From a virus: 20,175 bases of DNA. The stretch is from positions 1-20,175 of the IMG/VR virus record IMGVR_UViG_3300036766_002284. One strand, given 5' to 3'. Every line of letters begins with the position of its first letter. The stretch's first letter is position 1. Shown in pieces: positions 1 through 7,104 of the stretch. Under the pieces are notes generated by a model. The model had not been told where the DNA came from. It made no database searches and saw nothing but the letters and a program-made list of their open reading frames with translations. A program made the position numbers and the translations under genes.

Positions 1-207
1 TCAGGCGGAGCGTTTCTTGCTGCGCAATATCATTTCCATCGTGGCAACTCGGTTTTCAATGGCCGTGTTCACGTCCTCGAGGATTATGACCTGCATGTAC
101 TTTGGAAAACGCAGAATCCGAGCTCCCAACTGCTCCCATTTCTTCATCCACTTCTTACGCAGCTCAGATTCTCGACCCCAATTTTCCAGAACATCAACTT
201 CACACAT
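1..207 (-). CDS. Small helical protein of unknown function, 68 aa
   Basis: The ORF starts at ATG 207-205 and stops at TGA 3-1, on the edge of the window. The protein is highly charged and predicted helical, with a basic middle (ELRKKWMKKWEQLG), a hydrophobic stretch around residues 36-44 (KYMQVIILEDV) and a basic C-terminus (RSKKRSA). It is the last leftward gene seen, after the tail-tip genes, with about 80 untranslated bases before it. I do not recognise a family. Its clean codon structure, ATG start and same-strand position argue that it is real; the plus-strand ORFs across it look like shadows. Its role, perhaps a late virion-associated or regulatory protein, is not visible from sequence. 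Confidence 0.6.
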   Translation of the reverse strand: MCEVDVLENWGRESELRKKWMKKWEQLGARILRFPKYMQVIILEDVNTAIENRVATMEMILRSKKRSA

Positions 208-287
208 TTTTTCGAAGCCCCTACAACTTCATACCTATGAACGGTGCTGATGAACGGCGTTCTGAATCAGGAATCGATCTGATCTGA

Positions 288-458
288 TCAAGCTTCCTGG
301 AGAGTGAGCGTGAATTTCCTAATGCTCTGCCCAGCCACGTTCTCGAGAACCCGCTGAACCCGCAAAACATACACGTTAACGCTGCTCACAGGTCTCACTG
401 CCCGGTCGCTCAAGAATACAACGGTATTTCCATTCTGAGCGCGCGCCCAGTTACTAGG
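288..458 (-). pseudogene. In-frame continuation of the 459-842 ORF beyond a TAA, about 56 aa
   Basis: Directly after the TAA at 461-459 the same frame stays open for 56 codons to a TGA at 290-288. The peptide resembles the end of the preceding ORF: RPVSSVNVYVLRV here matches RPISVNVVVAKCV there, and AGQSIRKFTLTL matches AGKNIRRFIVDF. At DNA level both copies share ACGTTAACGCTG on the plus strand, near 373 and 552. There is no ATG; the first possible start inside is a TTG. It is best read as a second copy of a beta module cut off by a stop codon, produced by readthrough, lost as a pseudogene, or affected by a sequence error. Confidence 0.45.
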
Positions 459-842
459 TTATGGTGTGATGTATTCTCTGAAGTCAACGATAAATCTGCG
501 GATGTTCTTTCCCGCTTCGAATGGTGATTGCAGGACGCATTTTGCGACGACAACGTTAACGCTGATCGGCCTGTACGGATTGTTACATTGCAGAAGAATT
601 GCTGTTCCAGCGCTTTGAATTCCGAAGAGGTATGGAACTGCACTGTTTGCCCACGCTACGTCCTGTTCAGCGCATGTAAGCTGGTATTGATGATATTTGC
701 CGTAGACTCTCGTCGGATGCACGTAGTAGCCTGTGCCGCCGCTGACTTTCCAGCTGTCATGCTCAGAGAATGCGCTTGTCGCTGTCTCCTGCCAATCCGT
801 CACGATTAAGGCTGCTGTTCCTGCTGAAATTTGATAATTCAA
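459..842 (-). CDS. Small beta-rich tail-tip or fibre protein, 127 aa
   Basis: The ORF starts at TTG 842-840, two bases after an AGGGGGTTTGAA motif that contains a purine-rich ribosome binding site, and ends at TAA 461-459. The protein is rich in Ser, Gly, Thr and aromatic residues with alternating hydrophobic positions, as in small beta-sandwich virion proteins. Its first residues (QISAGTAALIV) resemble the end of the preceding fibre protein (AVSAGTATVIL), so the two may share a module. It follows the 393-aa fibre gene by 12 bases and is therefore probably co-translated with it. A receptor-binding or tail-tip role is inferred from position only; I do not recognise the family. A degenerate copy of its C-terminal half follows in frame. 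Confidence 0.6.
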   Translation of the reverse strand: MNYQISAGTAALIVTDWQETATSAFSEHDSWKVSGGTGYYVHPTRVYGKYHQYQLTCAEQDVAWANSAVPYLFGIQSAGTAILLQCNNPYRPISVNVVVAKCVLQSPFEAGKNIRRFIVDFREYITP

Positions 843-854
843 CGTTCAAACCCC

Positions 855-2036
855 CTAAGAATGTCCAACATAGAGACCATTTTTGAAATGCAATATGACC
901 GTTGCTGTTCCAGCGCTTACTGCGATATCTTCAGAGACACCGACAGTCCCGTCTCCAGCTTTGTAAGTTGCTGTTTGAATACTTGTGGGAGTTAATGTAC
1001 CACTTACATTAACGTCCCCCGTCACATTCAAGCTCCCAGAAAACACTGCTGTCCCACCAGACGGATTGAAGCTTGCAGCTTTGACATTACCATAGTAACC
1101 ATTGGCTCCCCACGAGACGATATCACCGTTAGCTGTAATCGGTCCAGTGACCAATAAGCTTACGTCCACCCGTAAACTGCCGGGGAATTCTATGCTTCCA
1201 TCCGAGTTAAAGTAAACAATATCAATCAATGTCTTTCCGTTTCTAATAATCAAAAGGTTGCCTGTCCCTAGCGAATTTGTAGCATTAAGAAGCAGGCAGT
1301 CTGCGCCGCTTGTTGGACTTGCAATTTTCATTAGGCCATTTTTCTGGAGCGCGAATACTTCTTGAGTTCGATCAGCATTCATGAGAGTTATCATTCTCGT
1401 AGTTGGGTTTAGGTCGTCCCAAGGAAGGAGATATATATACGCGTCTGGGTTGCTGACTGCGCTTTTAAGCAGAAGACCAATAGTATCGAAGGATTGATAA
1501 ACTGAAATCGCTTGTCGAAACGGCTTTTTGCCAGCAGATAGTTGGCTTTGGCCGATTACAAGACCATACAGCGTGCTATTCTTGCTATCACCAGCTTCGA
1601 GATCAACACAGACACCACTGTTAGCATCTCCGTAAGGTGGATCATCCTGCCCTGAATTATTGTTAAAATCAAACTCTGCGCAGTGAGCTGGAAAAACACC
1701 AGATTTATCGACTAGTGGATTGATGGCGAAGATGTGGCAACCGCCCGTCGGAGTCGAAGCATGAGCTTGAATATATAGGGCTGCAACATCAGAAAGACCT
1801 GACGCGACCTGCATCTTCCCCGTGAAATCGCAGTCAAAAACGTTTACGAATATTCTGCCCGGAATTTTCTTTCCTATCTGAGTTAATTTTAGTGAAGTTC
1901 TCGTTAAATAGTATATCAGGCTTCCAGGCCAAATATCATAGGCAGTCTGAAAACTTGAACCCGAATAATGCTCAGGCTGCGGTGTGCCCGTAGTCATCCA
2001 TGGAATCTGAGGTATAGTCTGTTTTCCGCTGCTCAT
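855..2036 (-). CDS. Putative tail fibre or spike protein, 393 aa
   Basis: ATG 2036-2034 overlaps the stop of the upstream gene (ATGA), which implies translational coupling; the stop is TAG. The N-terminal half is globular, with aromatic residues and a few cysteines. From about residue 245 the sequence becomes a run of short beta segments rich in Gly, Asn, Ser and Thr (TSGADCLLLNATNS, LLVTGPITANGDIVS, SGSLNVTGDVNVSGTLTP), the pattern seen in fibre shafts of tailed viruses. Alternating LNVTGDVNVSG-like repeats suggest a trimeric beta-structured shaft. It follows the tape measure and another beta protein, the usual place for tail-tip and host-recognition genes. The function is inferred from composition and position; the receptor is unknown. 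Confidence 0.65.
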   Translation of the reverse strand: MSSGKQTIPQIPWMTTGTPQPEHYSGSSFQTAYDIWPGSLIYYLTRTSLKLTQIGKKIPGRIFVNVFDCDFTGKMQVASGLSDVAALYIQAHASTPTGGCHIFAINPLVDKSGVFPAHCAEFDFNNNSGQDDPPYGDANSGVCVDLEAGDSKNSTLYGLVIGQSQLSAGKKPFRQAISVYQSFDTIGLLLKSAVSNPDAYIYLLPWDDLNPTTRMITLMNADRTQEVFALQKNGLMKIASPTSGADCLLLNATNSLGTGNLLIIRNGKTLIDIVYFNSDGSIEFPGSLRVDVSLLVTGPITANGDIVSWGANGYYGNVKAASFNPSGGTAVFSGSLNVTGDVNVSGTLTPTSIQTATYKAGDGTVGVSEDIAVSAGTATVILHFKNGLYVGHS

Positions 2037-3070
2037 GCGATGTCTACCCCGATGTTTTCTATGCAGCCACCAAGGCCGTCGACGATGAAAGAGGCGACGA
2101 ATAGGTTGACGTTTGAGAAGTTGTAGTTGAAGGCGAGTATGCCGACTTCTGCGATGCCGTGAGCGTAAAAGTCGCTCGCGCTGAAACTCACGGCTTTAAC
2201 AACGCCAACATATGCGTCTTTCACAGTATCGAAAAATAATGAGCCAAGATTCGTGTACAGAGTGCTTTGCTGGCTGAAGTCAAGAGTTACAGGAGAATGG
2301 CCGTTTCGCAATGTAGTCGTTAGAATCCATGGGCATGCAACAACACTTGCAGATATAGAGCCGGCAGGCGAAAGAATCGATACTGTATGACTTGCGCCTA
2401 CACTGAGAGGAACGAAGAGTTTGTAGACATATATTCCCGTTGCCCCAGTACCACCATCTTCATCAGGGCTTGTCTGCGTGATTCCGTCAACTTGAACTGT
2501 TAAGCCGGCACCCCAGGCTTGATTTGACCCTATTGTAACGGCATAGACTGCTTGATTAAGTGGACCTAGCGGCGTTTTTCTGGCAGCAACTGTAAGCGCG
2601 ATATTGGCAGGATTTGGCGCTGCATACACCTGAAATGCCGAGTACACTAAATCATTGAAGCTTGTGATTCCGAATGAAATTCCCTGAACAGCAGCGATAG
2701 TCGCAGAATTATCACTTCGACCATAAAGACTAACGTCATACGTGCCAGCGTTAAGCCAGACTACTGAGCCGACAGGGTCGCTTTTATTTCCTGTTAAAGG
2801 CGGTGTGCCAGAGATCTCAATATGTTTTCCAGCTATTGTGTTACCGCCCACTTTAAGGATGAAATCTGCGAATGCAGTTGCGTTCGCGTCGGCAATTGTT
2901 GAGAGGAATGTGTTAACCCAAAAATAGACAAGCGCGCCCCCAGCTGGGACAACTATGTTTCCATAGTCATGTATCAAGACAAGGGCACCGGAAACGGTAG
3001 AGTACAGATTGTCTTCTGTTAGAATGTTTCTTTCGCTTGTTAAGATTCTTTCCTGTTCACACAATAACAT
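2033..3070 (-). CDS. Beta-rich distal tail or baseplate protein, 345 aa
   Basis: ATG 3070-3068 is preceded by GAGGTAGG at a suitable distance. The protein is almost entirely alternating polar and hydrophobic beta-type sequence, with Gly/Ser/Thr-rich turns and few charged residues. Residues around 35-130 (VVPAGGALVYFWVNTFLS, then LNAGTYDVSLYGRSDNSATI) look like a jelly-roll or carbohydrate-binding sandwich; another beta domain follows from about residue 155 (ANIALTVAARKTPLG). It lies directly after the tape measure gene, where siphovirus-like genomes encode distal tail and tip proteins, and its stop overlaps the start of the fibre gene. No specific family was recognised, so 'distal tail protein' is a positional call. 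Confidence 0.6.
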   Translation of the reverse strand: MLLCEQERILTSERNILTEDNLYSTVSGALVLIHDYGNIVVPAGGALVYFWVNTFLSTIADANATAFADFILKVGGNTIAGKHIEISGTPPLTGNKSDPVGSVVWLNAGTYDVSLYGRSDNSATIAAVQGISFGITSFNDLVYSAFQVYAAPNPANIALTVAARKTPLGPLNQAVYAVTIGSNQAWGAGLTVQVDGITQTSPDEDGGTGATGIYVYKLFVPLSVGASHTVSILSPAGSISASVVACPWILTTTLRNGHSPVTLDFSQQSTLYTNLGSLFFDTVKDAYVGVVKAVSFSASDFYAHGIAEVGILAFNYNFSNVNLFVASFIVDGLGGCIENIGVDIA

Positions 3071-3097
3071 TAGTGCCTACCTCTTTTTTGGGCCGAT

Positions 3098-4486
3098 CTA
3101 ACGAGCTATTCTCACTTGTTTCCGAAGAAGATTTGAAGGGCTCGTCGGCTGAATTATGACGTTCTGTAACTGCTCTTTGACCATGTTTGCAGCAAGCTGC
3201 GCAGTTACTCTGTCAGCACTTCCTGCGATGTTGACTAAGGGCGCTGTAATCGTAATACTCACGCTTGGCTTTGTAGAAGGAAGAGCCAAAGGAGTCCCGG
3301 CGCTAATAGCACTAACATTGGAAACGGCTGAAATTCCAACTTCTGCATTAAAGCCCTTGATCGAATCCAAAGCCTTGTCAGTGTTTGTCTTAACCATCCT
3401 CTGCCAATTATCCATCGTCCCCGTGCTTTCGTCAGCAGCTTTCTGAAGAGCGTGAGCAAAGCAAACACTGCTTATGAATCCCCCGATAGCGTCTCTGGCG
3501 CCGCCCAAGGCCCCAACAATCGTGTTAACAAAGCCGCCCATGATGTTGGCAACTACAAGGACAGCGTCAACTATGGGCTTAATGATGTTGTAAAAACTAT
3601 TGAATAGTTCCGTAAGGAATGAGATGATGGGACTGAAAACTCCTTTTATAAAGTTCCCGAAGGGCACGAAAACATTATTCCAGAGCCATTCAAGTGCTCC
3701 TTTTACCGCGTTAACGGCCGCTAAGAAAAAGCCGCCCAGAGTATCTCCTATTGCGTTGATCATGTCTCTGAAAGGCTTGCACGTCTCATACGCGGTGACT
3801 ATTATCGCAACTAGGCCTGCGATTGCGAGTAGTATTATAGCGATCGGATTAGCATCCATCGCAGCGTTCAGAGCCCACTGAATTCCTGTCCAGATTTCTT
3901 GAGCATGCGATACCGTTCCTATGATTGAGATGAGGCTGGGAATTATGGTTAAAGCAGTCCTTATCATCGTGTCGTTGTAGTTACGTGAAGACATGTCTGC
4001 CCTTTCCTGAGCGACTCGCAGGGCTTCTTGCGCGATAGTAAGCTTATCAAGAGCCTCTTTCGCCTGCGTGCTATTCGGACCGTACTTTGCAACTGCATCA
4101 TTGTACGCTGTCTGAGCTTTCTCGGCAGTTTCCGTGCTCCGCTGAACCATCAAGTTCGCGCGGTCAACCATTACTTGAGCATTTTGTATGCGATCAAAAC
4201 TCATGACAAGGGTCGCGCCTGCAAGCGCCAAGTTATTCATTGCCATTACTGAATTACCGAAGCTCGCTTGACTTTTTTCTTGTTGAGCTTGAAGGCTGTA
4301 TCCAGCGTTTTCCACTTGACCGTAATCACTTGCCATTTGAGATGTTGCTGCACCAGTTGTGTTGGCAAGTTCTTGGGTTTTTCCTTCAACATCGCTGAAT
4401 GTCACAGAGAGGTTACTGCCCACGCCTTCTATGACGCTTGAAGCCTCATCATAAGCCATAAGGTGAATTTCAACGTCAGTACTCAA
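3098..4486 (-). CDS. Tape measure protein, 462 aa
   Basis: The gene starts at TTG 4486-4484, with GAGGTT about nine bases upstream, and ends at TAG. The tape measure fills the tail tube and sets its length. Here the N-terminal 95 residues are polar and helical, residues about 96-175 form a coiled-coil-like region rich in Ala, Gln and Glu, two strongly hydrophobic helices lie at about 178-192 and 213-232, and a further hydrophobic, Gly-rich segment runs to about 345. Such hydrophobic helices are typical of tape measures and may insert in the host membrane. It directly follows the frameshifting tail chaperone gene, the classical order. It is short for the family; at about 1.5 angstrom per residue it would suit a tail near 70 nm. 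Confidence 0.88.
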   Translation of the reverse strand: MSTDVEIHLMAYDEASSVIEGVGSNLSVTFSDVEGKTQELANTTGAATSQMASDYGQVENAGYSLQAQQEKSQASFGNSVMAMNNLALAGATLVMSFDRIQNAQVMVDRANLMVQRSTETAEKAQTAYNDAVAKYGPNSTQAKEALDKLTIAQEALRVAQERADMSSRNYNDTMIRTALTIIPSLISIIGTVSHAQEIWTGIQWALNAAMDANPIAIILLAIAGLVAIIVTAYETCKPFRDMINAIGDTLGGFFLAAVNAVKGALEWLWNNVFVPFGNFIKGVFSPIISFLTELFNSFYNIIKPIVDAVLVVANIMGGFVNTIVGALGGARDAIGGFISSVCFAHALQKAADESTGTMDNWQRMVKTNTDKALDSIKGFNAEVGISAVSNVSAISAGTPLALPSTKPSVSITITAPLVNIAGSADRVTAQLAANMVKEQLQNVIIQPTSPSNLLRKQVRIAR

Positions 4487-4492
4487 CTTTCT

Positions 4493-4663
4493 TTAACCTC
4501 TCTGCTGTTCATAATACCATTTTGCCCATTGCTTCAGAAACTCAATTTGGAAAGGAGTCAGCTCGCCTATCATTTGAAGTGTGTAGCCGTACTCATGGGC
4601 GATGAATCCGATGGTCTGGGCTCTTCCGTCGACTCCGACCCATTCTGCGATGTCCTCTGAGGA
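4493..4663 (-). CDS. -1 frameshift extension of the tail assembly chaperone (gpT-like part)
   Basis: After a one-base backward slip on the T run at 4669-4663 the reading frame continues from TCC at 4663 for 56 codons to TAA 4495-4493. The peptide begins SSEDIAEWVGVDGRAQTIGF, continues through HEYGYTLQMIGEL and ends WYYEQQRG. It looks like true coding sequence: amphipathic helices, no stops, and an end nine bases before the tape measure start. It has no canonical start near its beginning. The full fusion would be 164 aa (108 from the first frame plus 56). This matches the lambda G/GT arrangement, where the short form coats the tape measure and the fused T part recruits tail tube subunits. Confidence 0.8.
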   Translation of the reverse strand, partial: SSEDIAEWVGVDGRAQTIGFIAHEYGYTLQMIGELTPFQIEFLKQWAKWYYEQQRG

Positions 4664-4986
4664 AAAAAACTGCCTTCTAGCTGCAGCTTCGTCAACAGCC
4701 TAACAACGACCTCGTAAGGCATCTTCTTGACATCATCAGCCGTTAATCCAGGCGACGCCGGAGCAAGCTGCTTGTACAACAGTTGAATGCTTCTGTCCTT
4801 GTTATCCTTGTATTTCTCGACGATCTCGTTAAGCTCATCATAGTTTAGCAGGACATAGCGTATCGTGCCCAAATCCTCATCATAGACTTCTCGTATCTCC
4901 TTTGCTTTCCGCACAAGCTCTTTCGGATCGAATATTCGCACGCGAGCAAGCCTTTCTTTCTCGATTTCTTCAAGGCGCTGCTCCAT
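4570..4986 (-). CDS. Tail assembly chaperone, short form (gpG-like), 138 aa
   Basis: The ATG at 4986 starts a Lys/Glu-rich helical protein (MEQRLEEIEKERLARV) with a compact domain at about residues 20-105 and a low-complexity tail after the slippery site (QNGSESTEEPRPSDSSP) before TGA at 4570. Position between the tail tube and tape measure genes, plus the frameshift signal, identify it as the tail assembly chaperone. The zero-frame tail after the slip site looks unstructured while the -1 frame encodes a structured extension. The frame is open for 14 more codons upstream, to an ACG at 5028 that sits exactly as the TTG of the 459-842 gene does behind the same AGGGGGTTTGAA motif, so a longer N-terminus (reading SESGQIDWAKVTE before MEQ) is possible. 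Confidence 0.82.
   Translation of the reverse strand: MEQRLEEIEKERLARVRIFDPKELVRKAKEIREVYDEDLGTIRYVLLNYDELNEIVEKYKDNKDRSIQLLYKQLAPASPGLTADDVKKMPYEVVVRLLTKLQLEGSFFPQRTSQNGSESTEEPRPSDSSPMSTATHFK
4663..4669 (-). other. Slippery heptamer for -1 ribosomal frameshifting
   Basis: The minus strand carries seven consecutive T here. In the zero frame it reads AGT TTT TTT CCT, so the heptamer is T TTT TTT, a correct X XXY YYZ slippery pattern. After slippage both tRNAs re-pair with TTT codons and the next codon is TCC in the -1 frame. The position is 30 codons before the zero-frame stop and the -1 frame is open until just before the tape measure gene. Confidence 0.82.
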
Positions 4987-5061
4987 CTCAGTAACCTTCG
5001 CCCAATCTATCTGTCCACTTTCACTCGTATTTCAAACCCCCTTTACCGTTAATAGGAAATC

Positions 5062-5100
5062 AACGCTACAAAAGCGTTAAAAAAGAAAAAAGACGGAAAA
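5062..5100 (-). terminator. Poly-T terminator with small hairpin after the tail tube gene
   Basis: Immediately after the tail tube stop, the transcript reads TTTTCCGTC followed by two runs of six or so T, then a small hairpin AACGC-7 nt loop-GCGTT at 5078-5062. Archaeal RNA polymerase terminates on T-rich stretches, so this could partly stop transcription behind a gene needed in many copies. It could instead be a leader structure for the chaperone gene. Confidence 0.45.
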
Positions 5101-5496
5101 TCACCACGCACTCACAGTTATTGACTGTGCTTCTCCTGCCAAGTCTTCGCCGACGACGCCTTTCTGGTCAACCTTCATGTTTGACGTATCAAGAATGCAC
5201 CCGTTCAGAGTTATCTTCGGATTTCCAACTGAACTTCCTGCAGGTCCCATTATGATCGTGACAGCAGTAGCTGCTAGGAAAAGGTTCTGATACGTCGCAT
5301 CTATGTAAAGTCTAGTCATTGTGAACTTGAGCGTTTGATTTCCGCTCGAGAAAACAGCAGGCTGAGCTGACAACAATGCGTACTCCTTGATTTTTTCAGC
5401 ACTCAGGTTTAACGCGAAGTTCTGTGCGTAGCCAACAGTAACGGCGTTTATTTGAATAAGCGCCCATCGGCCAATTAACGGAACATTTGCTGGCAT
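5101..5496 (-). CDS. Major tail (tube) protein, 131 aa
   Basis: ATG 5496 has GAGGTGA ten bases upstream, inside the end of the preceding gene. The protein is compact and beta-rich: an N-terminal strand region (GRWALIQINAVTVGYAQNFAL), a short helix (LSAEKIKEYALLS), then strands (TLKFTMTRLYIDA, AVTIIMGPAG, PKITLNGCILDT) and a C-terminal strand (AQSITVSAW). This fits the tail tube fold of tailed viruses: about 130-180 residues, beta sandwich with one helix, subunits polymerising around the tape measure. It lies just upstream of the chaperone and tape measure genes, the expected place. A strong ribosome binding site and a following T-rich terminator fit high expression. The call rests on context and fold pattern, not on a single motif. 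Confidence 0.8.
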   Translation of the reverse strand: MPANVPLIGRWALIQINAVTVGYAQNFALNLSAEKIKEYALLSAQPAVFSSGNQTLKFTMTRLYIDATYQNLFLAATAVTIIMGPAGSSVGNPKITLNGCILDTSNMKVDQKGVVGEDLAGEAQSITVSAW

Positions 5497-5506
5497 TTTT
5501 CATTTT

Positions 5507-6055
5507 TCACCTCTTTCCAATTTTTTGCGTATCTCGGAGCTGAAGGTATCCTTCATACTCTTTCGAGCATAGGTTAAAGAGGAAATTGGCGAACATTATC
5601 TCCTGAAATAGACGTTTGTTTTCGTTGAAATGCTCTTTTGGGAAGGCGCCGCGCATATCGAATTCCCATTGAGCCCGTGCAGAAGCCAGAAACTCTTCAA
5701 AGAGCAATCTTTGCTGGTGTTCCTCAACAAGGTCATGAATCAAGAGGAAAAAGAGGCCCAGCCACTGCCGATAATAGCGATCCGTGTCGCCCAGGTAAAC
5801 GAGAAGCTTTCTGGAAAGCTCCAAGATATTAAGAAAATGCCTATCCCGCAGCGCGCTCAAATCCTGATAGGGCACATCATCAAAACGGCCGCAAAATGCT
5901 TCAAGCTTGTAAGCTTGGAACAGTTTTTTGTAGACGTCCTCGAGTAGCTGCGTCTGGGGATACTGCGGATCTCGAGCAGAGAAGAATCTGTTCAGAATAC
6001 GCACGGCAAGATTGGCCAATTTCTTGCGTACGTGAAGCAGGACCCACTTATCCAA
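5507..6055 (-). CDS. All-helical protein in the neck/tail gene cluster, 182 aa, function unknown
   Basis: The start is TTG 6055-6053, with AGGTG eight bases upstream at the end of the gp10-like gene. The protein is predicted wholly helical, rich in Leu, Phe, Arg, Gln and Glu, with amphipathic stretches such as LEDVYKKLFQAYKLEAF, LELSRKLLVYLGDTDRYY and a hydrophobic segment WLGLFFLLIHDLVEE. The last is short and flanked by charges, so it may be a packed core helix and not a membrane span. Siphovirus genomes often carry a tail terminator or a small accessory gene here, but terminators are alpha/beta proteins, so that role is unlikely. I do not recognise a family. Confidence 0.72.
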   Translation of the reverse strand: MDKWVLLHVRKKLANLAVRILNRFFSARDPQYPQTQLLEDVYKKLFQAYKLEAFCGRFDDVPYQDLSALRDRHFLNILELSRKLLVYLGDTDRYYRQWLGLFFLLIHDLVEEHQQRLLFEEFLASARAQWEFDMRGAFPKEHFNENKRLFQEIMFANFLFNLCSKEYEGYLQLRDTQKIGKR

Positions 6056-6062
6056 GGATCCA

Positions 6063-6431
6063 TCACCTGAACGTGTCCGCTATACTCCTGTTTACTGCGT
6101 CCTGGACCTCGAGGGCAAGCTCGTCCCTGTGCAGCTCAAAAGCCCTTGTCATAAAGAGTCGCGGAGCCATTCTATGTGTACCCCACTCTACGAAGGGCGC
6201 GTAGAATGCTCGAGCGTAGATTCCGAAGGCCCACATACCTTCTTCCTGAATGCTTTCAGTGCTGAGAAGGTAGCCGGTACCCACAGGGGTAAACCGTCGC
6301 ATATCTTCAAATATACGGTTTCCAACGGCCCAAAGCGCGTTCTGTACAGGATTCTCTAATCCAAGGCTCAAACTTTGCAGTGCATCTAAGCTTCCTTTGT
6401 AGCTGGCGCTTACCTGCAACTGTATACTCAT
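6063..6431 (-). CDS. HK97 gp10-like neck/tail protein, 122 aa
   Basis: The pattern TPVGTGYLLSTESI followed by YAPFVEWGTHRMAPRLFMTRAFE is the signature of the HK97 gp10-like family: a 'PVDTG-x-L' turn, an aromatic-rich 'Y-x-x-x-x-E-x-GT' motif and a 'P-x-P(R)-x-F-M-x-x-A' loop, then a C-terminal helix. These small proteins belong to the head-tail neck or tail completion module. ATG 6431 follows the stop of the previous gene directly. Length is normal for the family. Neighbours (adaptor and terminator candidate upstream, tail tube downstream) agree with the standard order. Confidence 0.88.
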   Translation of the reverse strand: MSIQLQVSASYKGSLDALQSLSLGLENPVQNALWAVGNRIFEDMRRFTPVGTGYLLSTESIQEEGMWAFGIYARAFYAPFVEWGTHRMAPRLFMTRAFELHRDELALEVQDAVNRSIADTFR

Positions 6432-6875
6432 CTATGGTACCACATGGAAGTTTAGGCATGCTACCTGCAAAGTGATACGAACTAGATCAGGTCCTTCATT
6501 CTTACCTGTTTCACGCTCAACAAACACATCCAGGATGCCCGGAACCTTGAGCTCTTGTGAATGCAGAATCATGTAGATCTGCAGCTTCATGTTTTCACGG
6601 ATGACAGTTGCATCCGCCGGAGACGTCAGTACCTTCACGTAAACGTCAACGAGAACACGTTCAACCTGTTGCCAAGCTTCCCTGCTCAGCACAGTCACCT
6701 GCGTCGGACTGGGAGGGTTATAGCAGCAGACAGCATAGTTTTTTCCGCCGGACAAGAAGGTTGCAGCGTCAACCCGAGTCGTTTCCCAGAGGATATCGTT
6801 GACTCCCGGGCTGCTCAAAGGCCAATTTGCCTTCAAAACATTCGAAACCACCGAAACATTATCAGGCGTAGACAC
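6432..6875 (-). CDS. Tail terminator or neck protein candidate, 147 aa
   Basis: The GTG start at 6875 immediately follows the TGA of the zinc-ribbon ORF, with GAGGAGA nine bases upstream, so the pair is translationally coupled. The protein is alpha/beta: a helical N-terminus (VSVVSNVLKANWP), strands (NYAVCCYNPPSP, ERVLVDVYVKVLT), a central helix (DATVIRENMKLQIYMILHSQ) and two final strands (LDVFVERETG, LVRITLQVACLNFHV). A strand-helix-strand core of this size is common to tail terminators of the lambda gpU type, which cap the tail tube at the neck. The assignment is inferred from this pattern and the position just before the gp10-like gene; no motif proves it. Confidence 0.72.
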   Translation of the reverse strand: MSTPDNVSVVSNVLKANWPLSSPGVNDILWETTRVDAATFLSGGKNYAVCCYNPPSPTQVTVLSREAWQQVERVLVDVYVKVLTSPADATVIRENMKLQIYMILHSQELKVPGILDVFVERETGKNEGPDLVRITLQVACLNFHVVP

Positions 6876-7007
6876 TCAACGGATCTCCTCAAGCAGCTCG
6901 TCAATCAACCTTTTCACTTCGCACTTGGAGCAGACGTCGTAACCCACTGGGGCCAGACAATTCCGACACACAATCCGGCTCAGACGCGTCAGCTTTCCAA
7001 CACTCAA
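6876..7007 (-). CDS. Small zinc-ribbon protein, 43 aa (possibly 3' part of a frameshifted gene)
   Basis: The frame from TTG 7007 to TGA 6878-6876 encodes SVGKLTRLSRIVCRNCLAPV and continues to a second cysteine pair, giving CRNC then CSKC ten residues later, followed by a helix (VKRLIDELLEEIR). Two CxxC knuckles at this spacing are a classic zinc ribbon. The stop abuts the GTG of the next gene. The region upstream (7105-7008) is open in other frames: an ATG at 7105 overlaps the previous stop (TAATG) but runs only 21 codons, and a TTG frame from 7098 reads LLLFSLRSYLIAVRLVSFL before leaving frame with the zinc ribbon by one base. One original longer gene with a shift is therefore possible. Confidence 0.55.
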   Translation of the reverse strand: MSVGKLTRLSRIVCRNCLAPVGYDVCSKCEVKRLIDELLEEIR

Positions 7008-7104
7008 AGGTTTTCCCGCCCTTCAGAAAAGACACAAGTCTAACTGCAATGAGGTAACTCCGGAGGGAGAAAAGGAGAAGGTTCTCTGAAAGGCTCAAGG
7101 ACCA

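Noticed and set aside
410-643. A 77-codon minus-strand ORF in the tail-tip region
   Set aside because: It lies out of frame inside the 459-842 gene and its duplicated extension, and has no ribosome binding site or sensible composition.
4570-4662. Tail chaperone zero-frame tail as evidence of a simple frameshift error and not programmed recoding
   Set aside because: The heptamer is in perfect X XXY YYZ phase, the gene is the one in which such recoding is conserved, and both frames end sensibly, so an accidental indel is less likely.
6561-7043. A 160-codon plus-strand ORF opposite the neck genes
   Set aside because: It opposes several coupled minus-strand genes with good starts and shows no recognisable protein features.
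6901-7098. A 65-codon minus-strand ORF
   Set aside because: Its second half overlaps the zinc-ribbon frame, which is clearly the coding one there; only its first half might belong to a shifted gene, as noted.
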